A stretch of DNA of 64,000 nucleotides, taken from NCBI GenBank assembly GCA_035538335.1, contig DATLKN010000058.1, forward strand, positions 1 to 64,000. Reading direction: 5' to 3'. The notes under the pieces are model-generated. The model was not told the DNA's origin and did not search any database. It was given only the letters and a program-made list of their open reading frames with translations. The translations under genes and the position numbers were made by a program. Shown in pieces: positions 18,213-26,517 of the stretch; the stretch's first letter is position 1, and the number at the start of each line of letters is the position of its first letter. The DNA comes from AP-15 sp035538335. GTDB lineage: Bacteria; Pseudomonadota; Alphaproteobacteria; ATCC43930; CGMCC-115725.

Positions 18213-19057
18213 TTCCGAGCGTGGAAATAGATGTCGAGCCCGCACCGGCTCGGCCAGCGGGTCGTAAGCAATTCGTCGCGGGTACGCCGCATGAAAGGCT
18301 TTTCCCGTTCGATGTTCGCCAGGAAGGCGCGAAAACTCGTGAAGCGCCGGCACATCCGGCGCAGGTGACGGCGCGATACGAAATCGGTATGCGGCGCCTC
18401 GTTCCCGCGCGTATCGGAATCGTAGGCCGCCCGCTCGCCGGCGGTGGCGATAGGCGACGACCCGATCCCGAGCCAATCCCACAGCAAATATCGCATGGTC
18501 GGCCCCGCGGCATGGCACCAACGGCGGTAGGAGTAGCCATTGTAGACCATGCCGATCAGTAGCCCGTCCGGCCGCAGGACACGGTAGCTCTCGTCGATCG
18601 ACCGCTGCATGTTGCCGGTATGATGGTAGCAGCCGATAGCGATCACGTAGTCGAAGCTGTCGTCATCGAACGGCGCCGCGAGAATGCTGCCGCATTGCGC
18701 CCGCCCGCCATTGCCGAGCCGGCCGAGGCGTTCGTTGACCATCGCCGCCGGACCTTCCGCGATATCGAGCCCGGCGTAGTCGGCGCCGCACTCGGCCAGC
18801 CGCTGCGACACGGTTCCATAGCCGAGCCCGACTTCGAGCACCCGCCGGCCGGCTACCTCGTCGAACGGAATGTATTGGGGCAAGTAAGGGTAGAGGGCAA
18901 AGAACCAGTCGTCGAATTTGCGCAGCGAGGCTGGCGAGTCGTCGGTGATCCCGAGGTGTTGCGCGAGGCCCGTGCCGCAGAGCGTGTCCCAGAACGCGCT
19001 GTTGCGCGCATCGATTTCCTGCTGGGCAGGCAGCCCCTGAGTGTCGCTATCGGCCAT
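18209..19057 (-). CDS. SAM-dependent methyltransferase (paralogue of 9595-10449)
   Basis: 282 residues. The ATG at 19057 overlaps the stop of the upstream gene as TAATG. Motif I is VLEVGLGYGTV, the core has IGCYHHTGNMQRSIDESYRV, and the ending RTRDELLTTRWPSRCGLDIY matches the 9595-10449 protein, so the two are an internal duplication. It is placed in the middle of the diacetamido-uronate genes, so a role on that sugar, for example O- or N-methylation, is plausible but not shown. Confidence 0.86.
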   Translation of the reverse strand: MADSDTQGLPAQQEIDARNSAFWDTLCGTGLAQHLGITDDSPASLRKFDDWFFALYPYLPQYIPFDEVAGRRVLEVGLGYGTVSQRLAECGADYAGLDIAEGPAAMVNERLGRLGNGGRAQCGSILAAPFDDDSFDYVIAIGCYHHTGNMQRSIDESYRVLRPDGLLIGMVYNGYSYRRWCHAAGPTMRYLLWDWLGIGSSPIATAGERAAYDSDTRGNEAPHTDFVSRRHLRRMCRRFTSFRAFLANIEREKPFMRRTRDELLTTRWPSRCGLDIYFHARK

Positions 19058-20649
19058 TACATGAGCTCCTCGAGCCGATCGGGCGCGGCCTCGACGTAGC
19101 GGCGGCCGGAGCGCGGGCAGACGAGGTCGCGCCCGAGCCGCTCGCCGTCGCGGCTCATCCAGCCGATGCGCCGCGCCGGCACTCCGGCCATCAGCGCGAA
19201 GGCCGGCACGTCCGCCGTCACCACCGCGCCGGCCGCGATAAAGGCGTATTCGCCGACCGTATGGCCGCAAACGATCGTCGCATTGGCGCCGATCGTCGCG
19301 CCGCGCTTGACGAGGGTCGTGCGGAATTCGTCCTTGCGTTCGACCTCCGCGCGCGGGTTGTTGACATTGGTGAAGACGCAGGACGGCCCGCAAAAGACGC
19401 CGTCCTCGAGCACGACCCCCTTATAGAGCGAGACATTATTCTGGATCTTGCAATGGTCGCCGACGGCGACGTCGGGGCCGACCATCACATTCTGCCCGAG
19501 CGAGCAGTCGCGGCCGATGCGGGTGCGTGGCAGGATGTGGACGAAATGCCAGATGCGGGTGCCGGCGCCGATCTCGCAGGGCTCGTCGACATAGGCCGAC
19601 GGGTGGATCTGGACGCCCGGAAAATCCGGTGTGCGGCGCGCCGCCTCGGCTTGCGCCGGGGCTTTCAGCGCCGCCGTCGCGCGCGCCAGCACGCGCAGCA
19701 CCCGCACACCCTCGCGCCCGTCGGTGCGCGGCGTCCGGCCGCTCGCGATGCAGTCGATGAAGTGCCGGCATTCGAGCTTCAAGGGTTCGCCCTCGTCGAG
19801 CGGCACCGGCGATGCCTCGGCCGATTGCGGCACCGGCAGGCTGGCGCGCCACTCGATCTTGTGCGGGTAGAGAAGGAGCTTTCTGTCCCAGGGTTGGCCG
19901 TCGTCGAACACCGCCATCGCACGGTCGCCGATGACGACGAGCTTCTGCTCCTTGAACGGGTGCAGCCACGAGACGAAGACATGCGCCTGCTCGCCGCCGG
20001 GAAAGGCGAGATGCGTAGTCGTCACGTCGGCGATGGTCTTGTGCAGGTAAAAGCCGCCCTGTGCCGTCACCTCGACCGGCTCATCGCCGACCAATGACAG
20101 GATCATCGAGATGTCGTGCGGCGCGAAAGACCACAACACGTCCTCCTCGCGGCGCACCTTTCCGAGGTTGAGCCGGTTCGAATAGAGGTATTGCAGCCGG
20201 CCGAGCGCGCCTTCGTGCAAGAGTTCGCGCAACCGCAGGAAACCGGGGTGGTACTGCAGGAGATGGCCGACCATCAAGCGCCGGTCGGCCCGCTCGGCGA
20301 GCGCGCACAATTCCTCGGCCGCCGCGACGGTGAGGCCGAGCGGCTTTTCGACGAAGACGTGCTTCCCCGCCTCGATCGCGGCCCGCGCGAGCGTCGTGTG
20401 CAAGGCCGCCGGGGCGGCGATCGCGACGCCCGCAATCGACGGATCGCCGAACACCGCAGCGGCATCGGCGACGATCGTGCCGTGGCGCTCGGCGAGCGCC
20501 TCCGCCACCGCCCGATCGGGGTCGCAAATCGCCGCGAGAGCCCCCAATTCGGCGAAATTGCGCACGAGGTTCTTGCCCCAATAGCCGCAGCCGACGACCG
20601 CGACGCTCGGCATCAGCCGCGAACTCTCTTTTTCGGAAATCCGCTTCAT
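19057..20649 (-). CDS. Fused UDP-sugar 3-oxidoreductase (WbpB/WlbA-like) and N-acetyltransferase (WbpD/WlbB-like)
   Basis: 530 residues with two enzymes in one chain. Residues ~13-330 are a Gfo/Idh/MocA oxidoreductase: VAVVGCGYWGKNLVR nucleotide-binding loop, HVFVEKPLGLT with the EKP motif. Residues ~345-500 are a left-handed beta-helix acetyltransferase: hexapeptide repeats from IHPSAYVDEPCEIGAGTRIW onward and NVNNPRAEVERK, closely resembling WbpD. In the known pathway WbpB oxidises C3 of UDP-GlcNAcA with NAD, WbpE aminates it, and WbpD acetylates the 3-amine. Fusing steps 2 and 4 puts both ends of the short pathway in one protein. ATG at 20613 is an alternative start. This gene begins the string of tightly packed biosynthetic genes. 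Confidence 0.93.
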   Translation of the reverse strand: MKRISEKESSRLMPSVAVVGCGYWGKNLVRNFAELGALAAICDPDRAVAEALAERHGTIVADAAAVFGDPSIAGVAIAAPAALHTTLARAAIEAGKHVFVEKPLGLTVAAAEELCALAERADRRLMVGHLLQYHPGFLRLRELLHEGALGRLQYLYSNRLNLGKVRREEDVLWSFAPHDISMILSLVGDEPVEVTAQGGFYLHKTIADVTTTHLAFPGGEQAHVFVSWLHPFKEQKLVVIGDRAMAVFDDGQPWDRKLLLYPHKIEWRASLPVPQSAEASPVPLDEGEPLKLECRHFIDCIASGRTPRTDGREGVRVLRVLARATAALKAPAQAEAARRTPDFPGVQIHPSAYVDEPCEIGAGTRIWHFVHILPRTRIGRDCSLGQNVMVGPDVAVGDHCKIQNNVSLYKGVVLEDGVFCGPSCVFTNVNNPRAEVERKDEFRTTLVKRGATIGANATIVCGHTVGEYAFIAAGAVVTADVPAFALMAGVPARRIGWMSRDGERLGRDLVCPRSGRRYVEAAPDRLEELM

Positions 20650-20713
20650 CCCATGCTACCGCAGTCCGGGTGAAGCGCGCTCACCCGGAGCAAAAAACCG
20701 CCGGCCCGCGAAT

Positions 20714-21214
20714 TCAGGCGGCGGCGACCGCGTCCGCGCGCAATTGCGCCCTGACCGAACGGCCCAGGAGTTCGAGCAATACGACGACGCGCTCCTCGTC
20801 GCGCAGCTCGACGAGCCGGCCGAGCATGTCCTCGAAGGCGCCGGCCGTCACCCGCACCAATTCGCCGACGTGCAACGCCCGCCCCGGCCGTGGCCGATCG
20901 AAATCGCCGGCCGCCTCGCGTTGGCGCAACCCCTCGACGATTTCCGTCGGCACCGACGCAGGCTCGCCGCCCGCCCGCACGACGCCGCTGACCCCGAAGG
21001 TCGACAGGATCGGCCGCCACAGCATCGTCGCGCGATCGAGGCCGGCGAACAGATAGCGCGGGAACAGCGGGCGCAGCACGAGCTGCCGCCGCCGCGCATG
21101 CCGGATCTCGACCCGGCGGCGCGGCAAATAGGCGCGGTAGCCCTGGCGCAGCAGATTGTCGAGCGCCTTCGCCTCGGCGTTGGGCTGAGTGTGCACGGCA
21201 TACCAGGAGATCAT
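20714..21214 (-). CDS. NusG/RfaH-like transcription antiterminator
   Basis: 166 residues. The NGN domain starts ISWYAVHTQPNAEAKALDNL, continues with AYLPRRRVEIRHARRRQLVLRP-type basic strand and PRYLFAGLD, and the C-terminal KOW-like part has LHVGELVRVTAGAFEDMLGRL. Specialised NusG paralogues (RfaH, LoaP, UpxY types) ride RNA polymerase and let it read long polysaccharide operons. The position 64 nt ahead of about eighteen co-oriented polysaccharide genes fits that job. Its ATG overlaps the stop of the winged-helix gene by 4 nt, so the two regulators are coupled. No ops-like element was identified by eye. Confidence 0.87.
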   Translation of the reverse strand: MISWYAVHTQPNAEAKALDNLLRQGYRAYLPRRRVEIRHARRRQLVLRPLFPRYLFAGLDRATMLWRPILSTFGVSGVVRAGGEPASVPTEIVEGLRQREAAGDFDRPRPGRALHVGELVRVTAGAFEDMLGRLVELRDEERVVVLLELLGRSVRAQLRADAVAAA

Positions 21215-21894
21215 GGCGCCCCCTCGTCGAGGCTCTGCGCCGGCGCGCGCGAGATGCGCAGCAGGCTGGGGGCGATCACCCGGTCGGCCGCCCAGCCGCA
21301 GCGCAGCGCCGCCGCCCGCACCGCTTCGAAGCTCGCCTGCGGCGCGCGCATGTCGGTGAGGATCACGGCGTCGAGCCCCGCTTCGCCCGCCGCCTGCCGC
21401 GCCGATGCGAGATCGGCGAGCACCGAGAGCCCGGCGCAGCGCCGCCCCGCCTTTTCCGGATCGATCACGCACAGCACCGCAACCGAACTGTCGCCCGCTC
21501 CGAGGGTCGCGATCTCGGCCAGCTCGCCCGCCCCGTAGAGCGCCACTCGCCGCCAACCGCGCGCCTCGCAATGCTCGAAGAGCGCGGCACAATCGGTGCG
21601 CGCGCGGCGGAAGAAATCGAACGAGACGGTGAGATACTCGGCCGTCAACCGGCTCTTTTCCGCGAAGCCCTGCGGCGTCAGGTAGTAGCCGTAGCGGTTG
21701 ATCGGCGCCTCGCGCATCTTGACGAGGCCCTTGCGCACGCAGCGCCGCAGATAGGCGTTGGCGAGGCCGAGCGCGATGCCGAGGTCGCGCGCCAAGCTGC
21801 GTTGCGTGACGCTGCTGTCGCGCTCGATGGCGGCGAGCAGACCGAGCTCGATGCCGACATCGCTGCTGCCCTCGCCGCGGCCCTCTCCGCTCAC
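21211..21894 (-). CDS. Winged-helix regulator with a C-terminal Rossmann-like (PglD-N-like) domain
   Basis: 227 residues with a GTG start. Residues ~25-75 form a MarR-like winged helix (TQRSLARDLGIALGLANAYL, then RKGLVKMREA). Residues ~110-215 form a strand-helix Rossmann-like domain: RRVALYGAGELAEIATL, VLCVIDPEKAGRRCAGL, LDAVILTDMRAPQ. That domain resembles the nucleotide-sugar-binding N-terminal part of PglD-type acetyltransferases, so it could sense a sugar nucleotide; this is inference. It is co-translated with the RfaH-like gene and probably helps control the polysaccharide operon. Confidence 0.75.
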   Translation of the reverse strand: MSGEGRGEGSSDVGIELGLLAAIERDSSVTQRSLARDLGIALGLANAYLRRCVRKGLVKMREAPINRYGYYLTPQGFAEKSRLTAEYLTVSFDFFRRARTDCAALFEHCEARGWRRVALYGAGELAEIATLGAGDSSVAVLCVIDPEKAGRRCAGLSVLADLASARQAAGEAGLDAVILTDMRAPQASFEAVRAAALRCGWAADRVIAPSLLRISRAPAQSLDEGAP

Positions 21895-21988
21895 CGCAGA
21901 TTTCCCGATATCCCCTGTCGAGGCGACTCGGATACCGCGTTCACGGCATGAACGTCAAGCCTTCCGTTGCGGGGGACGACGGATCATC

Positions 21989-22006
21989 GGGATTGCTTCG
22001 CTTCGC
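21989..22006. repeat. Partial copy of a dispersed GCAATCCC-type repeat
   Basis: The 18 bases here are, in reverse complement, the same as positions 33398-33415 apart from one mismatch. They lie in the 160-nt space between the 6-dehydrogenase and winged-helix genes and look like a remnant of an intergenic palindromic repeat. Confidence 0.5.
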
Positions 22007-22054
22007 CCGCGATGTGGAGTCGCGCGAGGAAGCCATCCCGCGGACGACTTCTCC

Positions 22055-23422
22055 TCATGCCTTTACGACCCGGTCGCCGGGAAGCCCCAGCCGCGCGCAG
22101 ACGTTGCGCGTATCGATCACCAGCGGGCAGTGCGCAACGAGCAGCGCGTAGTCGATCGCGTCGTGATCGGTACAGATCAGCGCCATGTCGGTCCGCTCGA
22201 GCGTCGCCGGCGTCAGCGGCGCCGAACGCTGGCCGGCGAGTTCCGGATGCTGGCGGGTCGGCGGCAACTCGGCGACGATCGGATCGTGGAAATCGACCTG
22301 CGCGCCGCACTTCGACAACAATTCGACGATTTTGAGAGCCGGGCTCTCGCGCAGATCGTCGACGTTCTTCTTGTAGGCGACGCCGACGACGAGCGTCCGC
22401 GCGCCCCTGATAGCGAGGCCCCGCCGCTCGCTCAAGGCGGCGATCGCCTTGTCGACGACGCGGGCCGGCATCGCCGTGTTGATCTCGCCGGCAAGCTCGA
22501 TGAAGCGGGTCGTCAGATCGTATTCCCGCGCTTTCCAGGTCAGGTAGAAGGGGTCGATCGGAATGCAGTGGCCGCCGAGCCCCGGCCCGGGATAAAACGG
22601 CATGTAGCCGAACGGCTTCGATTTGGCGGCCTCGATGACCTCCCAGACATCGATCCCCATCGCCTCGTAAACCACCTTCAGCTCGTTGACGAGGGCGATG
22701 TTGACGGCGCGGAAGATGTTCTCGGTCAGCTTGACCGCTTCGGCGGCTTCGGGCGAGGAGACCGGGATCGTGCGCGCCGTCACCGCGTCGTAGAAGGCGC
22801 GGGCGGCGGCAAGCGCCTCCGGGCCGTCGCCGCCGACCACCTTCGGAATGTCGGCGGTGCCGAAATCGGGGTTGCCCGGATCCTCGCGCTCGGGGGAGAA
22901 GGCGAGGAGGAAATCCCTTCCGGATTCGAGCCCGCCCGCCTCAAGGATCGGTTGCAGCAACTCGCGTGTCGTTCCCGGGTAGGTCGTCGATTCGAGGACG
23001 ATCAGCTGGCCCGGCCGCAGGTATTCGGCGATGGTCCGCGTCGTGCCGGCGACAAAGCTCAGATCGGGCTCGCGCTGGCGGGTCAGCGGCGTCGGCACGC
23101 AGACGATGACGACATCGACCTGGGCGAGCCGGGAAAAATCGTCGGTCGCCTCCAGCCGGCCCGTTTCGCGCAGCGCCGCGATGCTCGCCGCTGCGATGTG
23201 GCGCAGGTAGGAGCCGCCGGCGTTGATGACGTCGATCTTCGCCCGATCGATGTCGAAGCCGAGCACGCTGAACCCGCGCTCGGCCGCTACCCGGACGAGC
23301 GGCAGACCAACATAGCCAAGCCCGACCACGCCGATTTTCGCCGCGCGGCTGTGCAGACGCGCCATCAGATCGGTGAAATGGGGCGCCGGCGTGCCCGCCG
23401 GGCGACTGGGAGACGAGGACAT
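22055..23422 (-). CDS. UDP-N-acetylglucosamine 6-dehydrogenase family (WbpA/WbpO/TviB type)
   Basis: 455 residues from the ATG at 23422. KIGVVGLGYVGLPLVRVA is the NAD-binding loop, ESTTYPGTTRELLQPILE is the second signature, and GGHCIPIDPFYLTWKA carries the catalytic cysteine; the IPIDPFYL form is typical of enzymes oxidising UDP-HexNAc rather than UDP-glucose. The reaction makes a UDP-N-acetyl-uronic acid with two NAD, cytoplasmic. This is the first step of the diacetamido-uronate route completed by the fusion protein and the WbpE-like aminotransferase encoded downstream. It lies 160 nt upstream of the two regulatory genes on the same strand. Confidence 0.92.
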   Translation of the reverse strand: MSSSPSRPAGTPAPHFTDLMARLHSRAAKIGVVGLGYVGLPLVRVAAERGFSVLGFDIDRAKIDVINAGGSYLRHIAAASIAALRETGRLEATDDFSRLAQVDVVIVCVPTPLTRQREPDLSFVAGTTRTIAEYLRPGQLIVLESTTYPGTTRELLQPILEAGGLESGRDFLLAFSPEREDPGNPDFGTADIPKVVGGDGPEALAAARAFYDAVTARTIPVSSPEAAEAVKLTENIFRAVNIALVNELKVVYEAMGIDVWEVIEAAKSKPFGYMPFYPGPGLGGHCIPIDPFYLTWKAREYDLTTRFIELAGEINTAMPARVVDKAIAALSERRGLAIRGARTLVVGVAYKKNVDDLRESPALKIVELLSKCGAQVDFHDPIVAELPPTRQHPELAGQRSAPLTPATLERTDMALICTDHDAIDYALLVAHCPLVIDTRNVCARLGLPGDRVVKA

Positions 23423-23454
23423 CGCAGGATCGGCGGCGCGCGTCGCGGCCGTGC

Positions 23455-23907
23455 TCAGCCCCTGCCGCCGAAGCTTTCGGCGACGGTCTTCGTCAGCTCC
23501 AGGAAACGCTGCCGGACCTGCTGGTCGGCGATCGCGTAATAGAGCCGGATGAACTCGATCGTCTCCGGGCGCTGCAGATGCTCGCGCCACTCCTTTTCCG
23601 CCGGCGCGATTTCCGCGTCCTCGACCCGCAGGTCCCCGAAGAAATAGGAGATCGGTACGGCGAGGATCTCGGCCATCGCCGACAACCGCGAGGCGCTGAC
23701 GCGATTGGCCCCGCCCTCGTACTTCTGCACCTGCTGAAAGGTGAGGCCCAAGGCGTCCGCGAGCTTTTCCTGGTTCATCCCCAACAGCAGCCGGCGCATC
23801 CGGATGCGGCCGCCGACATGCACATCGACCGGGTTCGGCACCCCTGTGCCGCGCCCGTATTTAGGCGCCGATTTCGGCTCTTCGACGCGTTTCGAAGATT
23901 TTCTCAA
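23455..23907 (-). CDS. XRE-family DNA-binding regulator
   Basis: About 150 residues if the TTG at 23907 is used (GGGGGAG lies just before it), or 128 if the GTG at 23841 is used. The helix-turn-helix reads MRRLLLGMNQEKLADALGLT then FQQVQKYEGGANRVSASRL, a pattern very common in alphaproteobacterial regulators beginning NPVDVHVGGRIR. The C-terminal half (ETIEFIRLYYAIADQQVRQR) is an all-helical region of unknown role. An ATG start would remove the conserved NPVDVHVG lead-in, so a non-ATG start is likely. It lies 32 nt upstream of the 6-dehydrogenase gene, so it may control the polysaccharide locus. Confidence 0.85.
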   Translation of the reverse strand: MRKSSKRVEEPKSAPKYGRGTGVPNPVDVHVGGRIRMRRLLLGMNQEKLADALGLTFQQVQKYEGGANRVSASRLSAMAEILAVPISYFFGDLRVEDAEIAPAEKEWREHLQRPETIEFIRLYYAIADQQVRQRFLELTKTVAESFGGRG

Positions 23908-23981
23908 AGCTCCCCCACTCCACGTACGGCCCCACGTTGCCCTGCCTTCCGGCGGAGCGCAAGCGGCATTCTGGGGCGCGC

Positions 23982-24212
23982 TCAGCGATCCCGGCCCTCG
24001 TCCCAGCCGCGCCGGCTGCTGATGAAGACGAGGGTCATCAGCCCGATCCCGAGCCCCAGCGTCAGCAGGATGCCGAAGATCATCGCGACCCAGCCGGCCG
24101 GCGTGATCTCGGAGGGGCCGATGCTGCGCCACGTCACCACGACGAGCGCGACGACGACCGCGACGAGCGCGGCGGCGACGGCCGCCCAGCCCCAAGCCGC
24201 TTTCGAACTCAT
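23982..24212 (-). CDS. Small two-helix membrane protein, function unknown
   Basis: 76 residues, ATG at 24212. Two strongly hydrophobic segments are obvious: AAVAAALVAVVVALVVVTW near residues 10-28 and VAMIFGILLTLGLGIGLM near 43-60. The C-terminus is charged (SSRRGWDEGRDR). No family is recognised. It is divergent from the MetY-like gene, with 113 nt between them. Confidence 0.6.
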   Translation of the reverse strand: MSSKAAWGWAAVAAALVAVVVALVVVTWRSIGPSEITPAGWVAMIFGILLTLGLGIGLMTLVFISSRRGWDEGRDR

Positions 24213-24325
24213 CGCCGCCCTCCGCAATCCGATCCGCCGCCGCGAAACCGCTTCGCCAAAACGCCGCACGCGTGGCAAAGTGCCCGCCGCCTGTGATCCC
24301 GCCGAAATTGCCGACGGAGACTTTC

Positions 24326-25621
24326 ATGCCGACCAAGAGCCAGCACCCTGAAACGATCGTGCTGCATTCGGGGTACCGCAGCGATCCGGCGACCACTGCC
24401 GTCGCCGTGCCGATCTATCAGACGACGAGCTACCAGTTCCGCGACACGCAGCATGCCGCCAACTTGTTCGGTCTCGCCGAGCTCGGCAACATCTACACGC
24501 GGATCATGAACCCGACCAACGCGGTGCTCGAAGAGCGCGTCGCCGCGCTCGAGGGCGGGGTCGCCGCGCTGGCGCTTGCTTCGGGTCAGGCCGCTTCCCT
24601 GCTCGCGATCCAGAACATCTGTTCGGCCGGCGATAATTTTGTTGCTTCGACAGATCTTTACGGCGGGACATGGAACCTTTTTCTCAACACGATGCAAAAG
24701 ACGATGGGCATGGAAGTGCGGTTCGTCGATCCGGCCGATCCGGAGAATTTCCGGCGCGCCAGCGACGCAAAGACGCGCTGCTATTACGCCGAGACCCTGC
24801 CCAACCCGAAGCTCGAAGTCTTCCCGATCGCCGAGGTGGCGAAGATCGGCCGCGAGCTCGGCATTCCCCTCATCGTCGACAACACGGCGGCGCCCGTCCT
24901 GTGCCGGCCGATCGAGCACGGCGCCGCGGTCGTCATGCACTCGACGACGAAATACATCGGCGGGCACGGCACCTCGATCGGCGGCATCGTCGTCGACGGC
25001 GGCAATTTCGACTGGGAAAAGCATAAGGCGCGCTTCCCCATGCTGAACGAGCCCGACCCTAGCTATCACGGCGCTGTCTGGACCGAGGCGGTTAAGCCCT
25101 TGGGCCCCATCGCCTACATCCTCAAAATGCGGGTCACCTCGCTGCGCGATATCGGGGCGGCGATGAGCCCCTTCAACGCCTTCCTCTTCATCCAGGGGCT
25201 GGAGACGCTGCCGCTGCGCATGCGCGCGCATTGCGCCAACGCGCTCGCCGCCGTCAAATTTCTCGCGGGCCACGAAAAGGTCACGCGCGTCATTCACCCG
25301 AGCGTGATGAAGGGCGAAGCGAAACGCCGCGCCGACGCCCATCTGCGCGGTGGCTATGGGGCGCTCGTCGGCTTCGAATTGCGCGGCGGGCGCGAGGCCG
25401 GCCGGCGCTTCATCGATGCGCTCGGGATGTTCTACCACGTCGCCAATATCGGCGACGCGAGGAGCCTGGCGATCCACCCGGCGACGACGACTCATTCGCA
25501 GCTCTCGCCCGAGGAGCAGCTGCAAACCGGCGTCACCGACAATTATGTGCGCCTCTCGATCGGCATCGAGCACGAGGACGACATCATCGCCGATCTCAGC
25601 GAAGCGCTCGACGCCGCCTGA
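24326..25621 (+). CDS. metY: O-acetyl-L-homoserine/serine sulfhydrylase-like PLP enzyme
   Basis: 431 residues, ATG preceded by GGAGA. Cys/Met-metabolism PLP family: TTSYQFRDTQHAANLFGLAE and YTRIMNPTNAVLEERVAALE at the N-terminus, SGQAASLLAI, VDNTAAPVLCRPIEHGA and the PLP-lysine segment HSTTKYIGGHGTSIGG. Length and the long NFDWEKHKARFPML insert match O-acetylhomoserine aminocarboxypropyltransferases. It would make homocysteine (or related thioethers) from O-acetylhomoserine and sulfide in the cytoplasm. It begins a rightward three-gene run with the DNA glycosylases, with only 14 nt to the next gene. Confidence 0.9.
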   Translation: MPTKSQHPETIVLHSGYRSDPATTAVAVPIYQTTSYQFRDTQHAANLFGLAELGNIYTRIMNPTNAVLEERVAALEGGVAALALASGQAASLLAIQNICSAGDNFVASTDLYGGTWNLFLNTMQKTMGMEVRFVDPADPENFRRASDAKTRCYYAETLPNPKLEVFPIAEVAKIGRELGIPLIVDNTAAPVLCRPIEHGAAVVMHSTTKYIGGHGTSIGGIVVDGGNFDWEKHKARFPMLNEPDPSYHGAVWTEAVKPLGPIAYILKMRVTSLRDIGAAMSPFNAFLFIQGLETLPLRMRAHCANALAAVKFLAGHEKVTRVIHPSVMKGEAKRRADAHLRGGYGALVGFELRGGREAGRRFIDALGMFYHVANIGDARSLAIHPATTTHSQLSPEEQLQTGVTDNYVRLSIGIEHEDDIIADLSEALDAA

Positions 25622-25635
25622 CGCTGCATTCGGGG

Positions 25636-26517
25636 ATGATCGCAGGAAGGGCGATACTGCCGCTCAACTGGCCGGTCGATCTCGCGCTGACCGTCGCGAG
25701 CCACGGCTGGGCCTATCTCGCGCCCTTTTCCTGGGACGGCGAGACGGGCGTCCTCGCACGAAGCGAACGATTCGGCAATCGGCTCGGGACGGTGGCGATC
25801 CGGCAAAGCGGCGCTGCCGCGATCACGGTGAGCTGGCGCGGGATCGAGGCGGCGCCGGGACAAGAAATCTTCGCGCGCGTGCGCCGCTGGCTTTCGGCTG
25901 ACTGGGACCCCTCGGCAGCGATCGCCGCGCTCGGTGAGCATCGCGCGCTCATCGAGCGCGGCGGCGGGCGGCTGTTGCGCGGCTCTTGCTTCTACGAGGA
26001 TTTCGCCAAGACCGTGCTGACGATCAACACGAATTGGACCGCTTCCTGCCGCATGGCCGCTTCGCTCGTCGCCGAGCCCGGCGGCGGTGCCTTTCCGGCC
26101 CCCCTCGCCATACTCGACTATGGCGAAGAACGCCTGCGCGGGCGCGCAAAGCTCGGTTTCCGTGCCGCGACCCTCGTGCGCACGACCCGGCAAATGCTGG
26201 AAGACGGAGTCGTCGGCGACAATGGCGCGGCGCCCGACCCTGACCGGCCGGATTACGAATACCTCCTCGCTCTGAAGGGCATCGGCCCCTACGCGGCGGC
26301 GCATTGCCGGCTCCTCCTCGGCGACTTCTCCCGCATTCCCGTGGATTCGAGCGTCACCTTTTATTTGCGTGACCGCTACGGCTCCACGCCGGCCGAGTTC
26401 GCCGCGAGCCGGTCCTCCTGGGGCGGCCATCTCGCGCTCGGCTACAAGCTCGGCCGGCTCGCCGAAAAGCTTGAAGCCGCCTCGCCGATCTCGCCGCCAG
26501 CGGAAAAGGTCGCATGA
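25636..26517 (+). CDS. HhH-GPD DNA glycosylase (AlkA/OGG-like)
   Basis: 293 residues. The N-terminal half has an AlkA/OGG-like layout (ILPLNWPVDLALTVASHGWA; VSWRGIEAAPGQEIFARVRR). The HhH-GPD part is in the C-terminal half: LLALKGIGPYAAAHCRLLLG forms the hairpin and IPVDSSV carries the catalytic Asp. No Lys is seen at the OGG1 nucleophile position (the hairpin reads GIGPYAAAH), suggesting a monofunctional base-excision enzyme. It removes damaged bases in the cytoplasm, probably alkylated purines. The stop overlaps the start of the Tag-like gene by 4 nt, so the two glycosylases are made together. Confidence 0.83.
   Translation: MIAGRAILPLNWPVDLALTVASHGWAYLAPFSWDGETGVLARSERFGNRLGTVAIRQSGAAAITVSWRGIEAAPGQEIFARVRRWLSADWDPSAAIAALGEHRALIERGGGRLLRGSCFYEDFAKTVLTINTNWTASCRMAASLVAEPGGGAFPAPLAILDYGEERLRGRAKLGFRAATLVRTTRQMLEDGVVGDNGAAPDPDRPDYEYLLALKGIGPYAAAHCRLLLGDFSRIPVDSSVTFYLRDRYGSTPAEFAASRSSWGGHLALGYKLGRLAEKLEAASPISPPAEKVA

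Noticed and set aside
21758..23539. Long plus-strand frame opposite the 6-dehydrogenase and winged-helix genes
   Set aside because: Mirror frame of clear minus-strand genes; composition is Arg/Asp/Ala-rich and lacks domain motifs.
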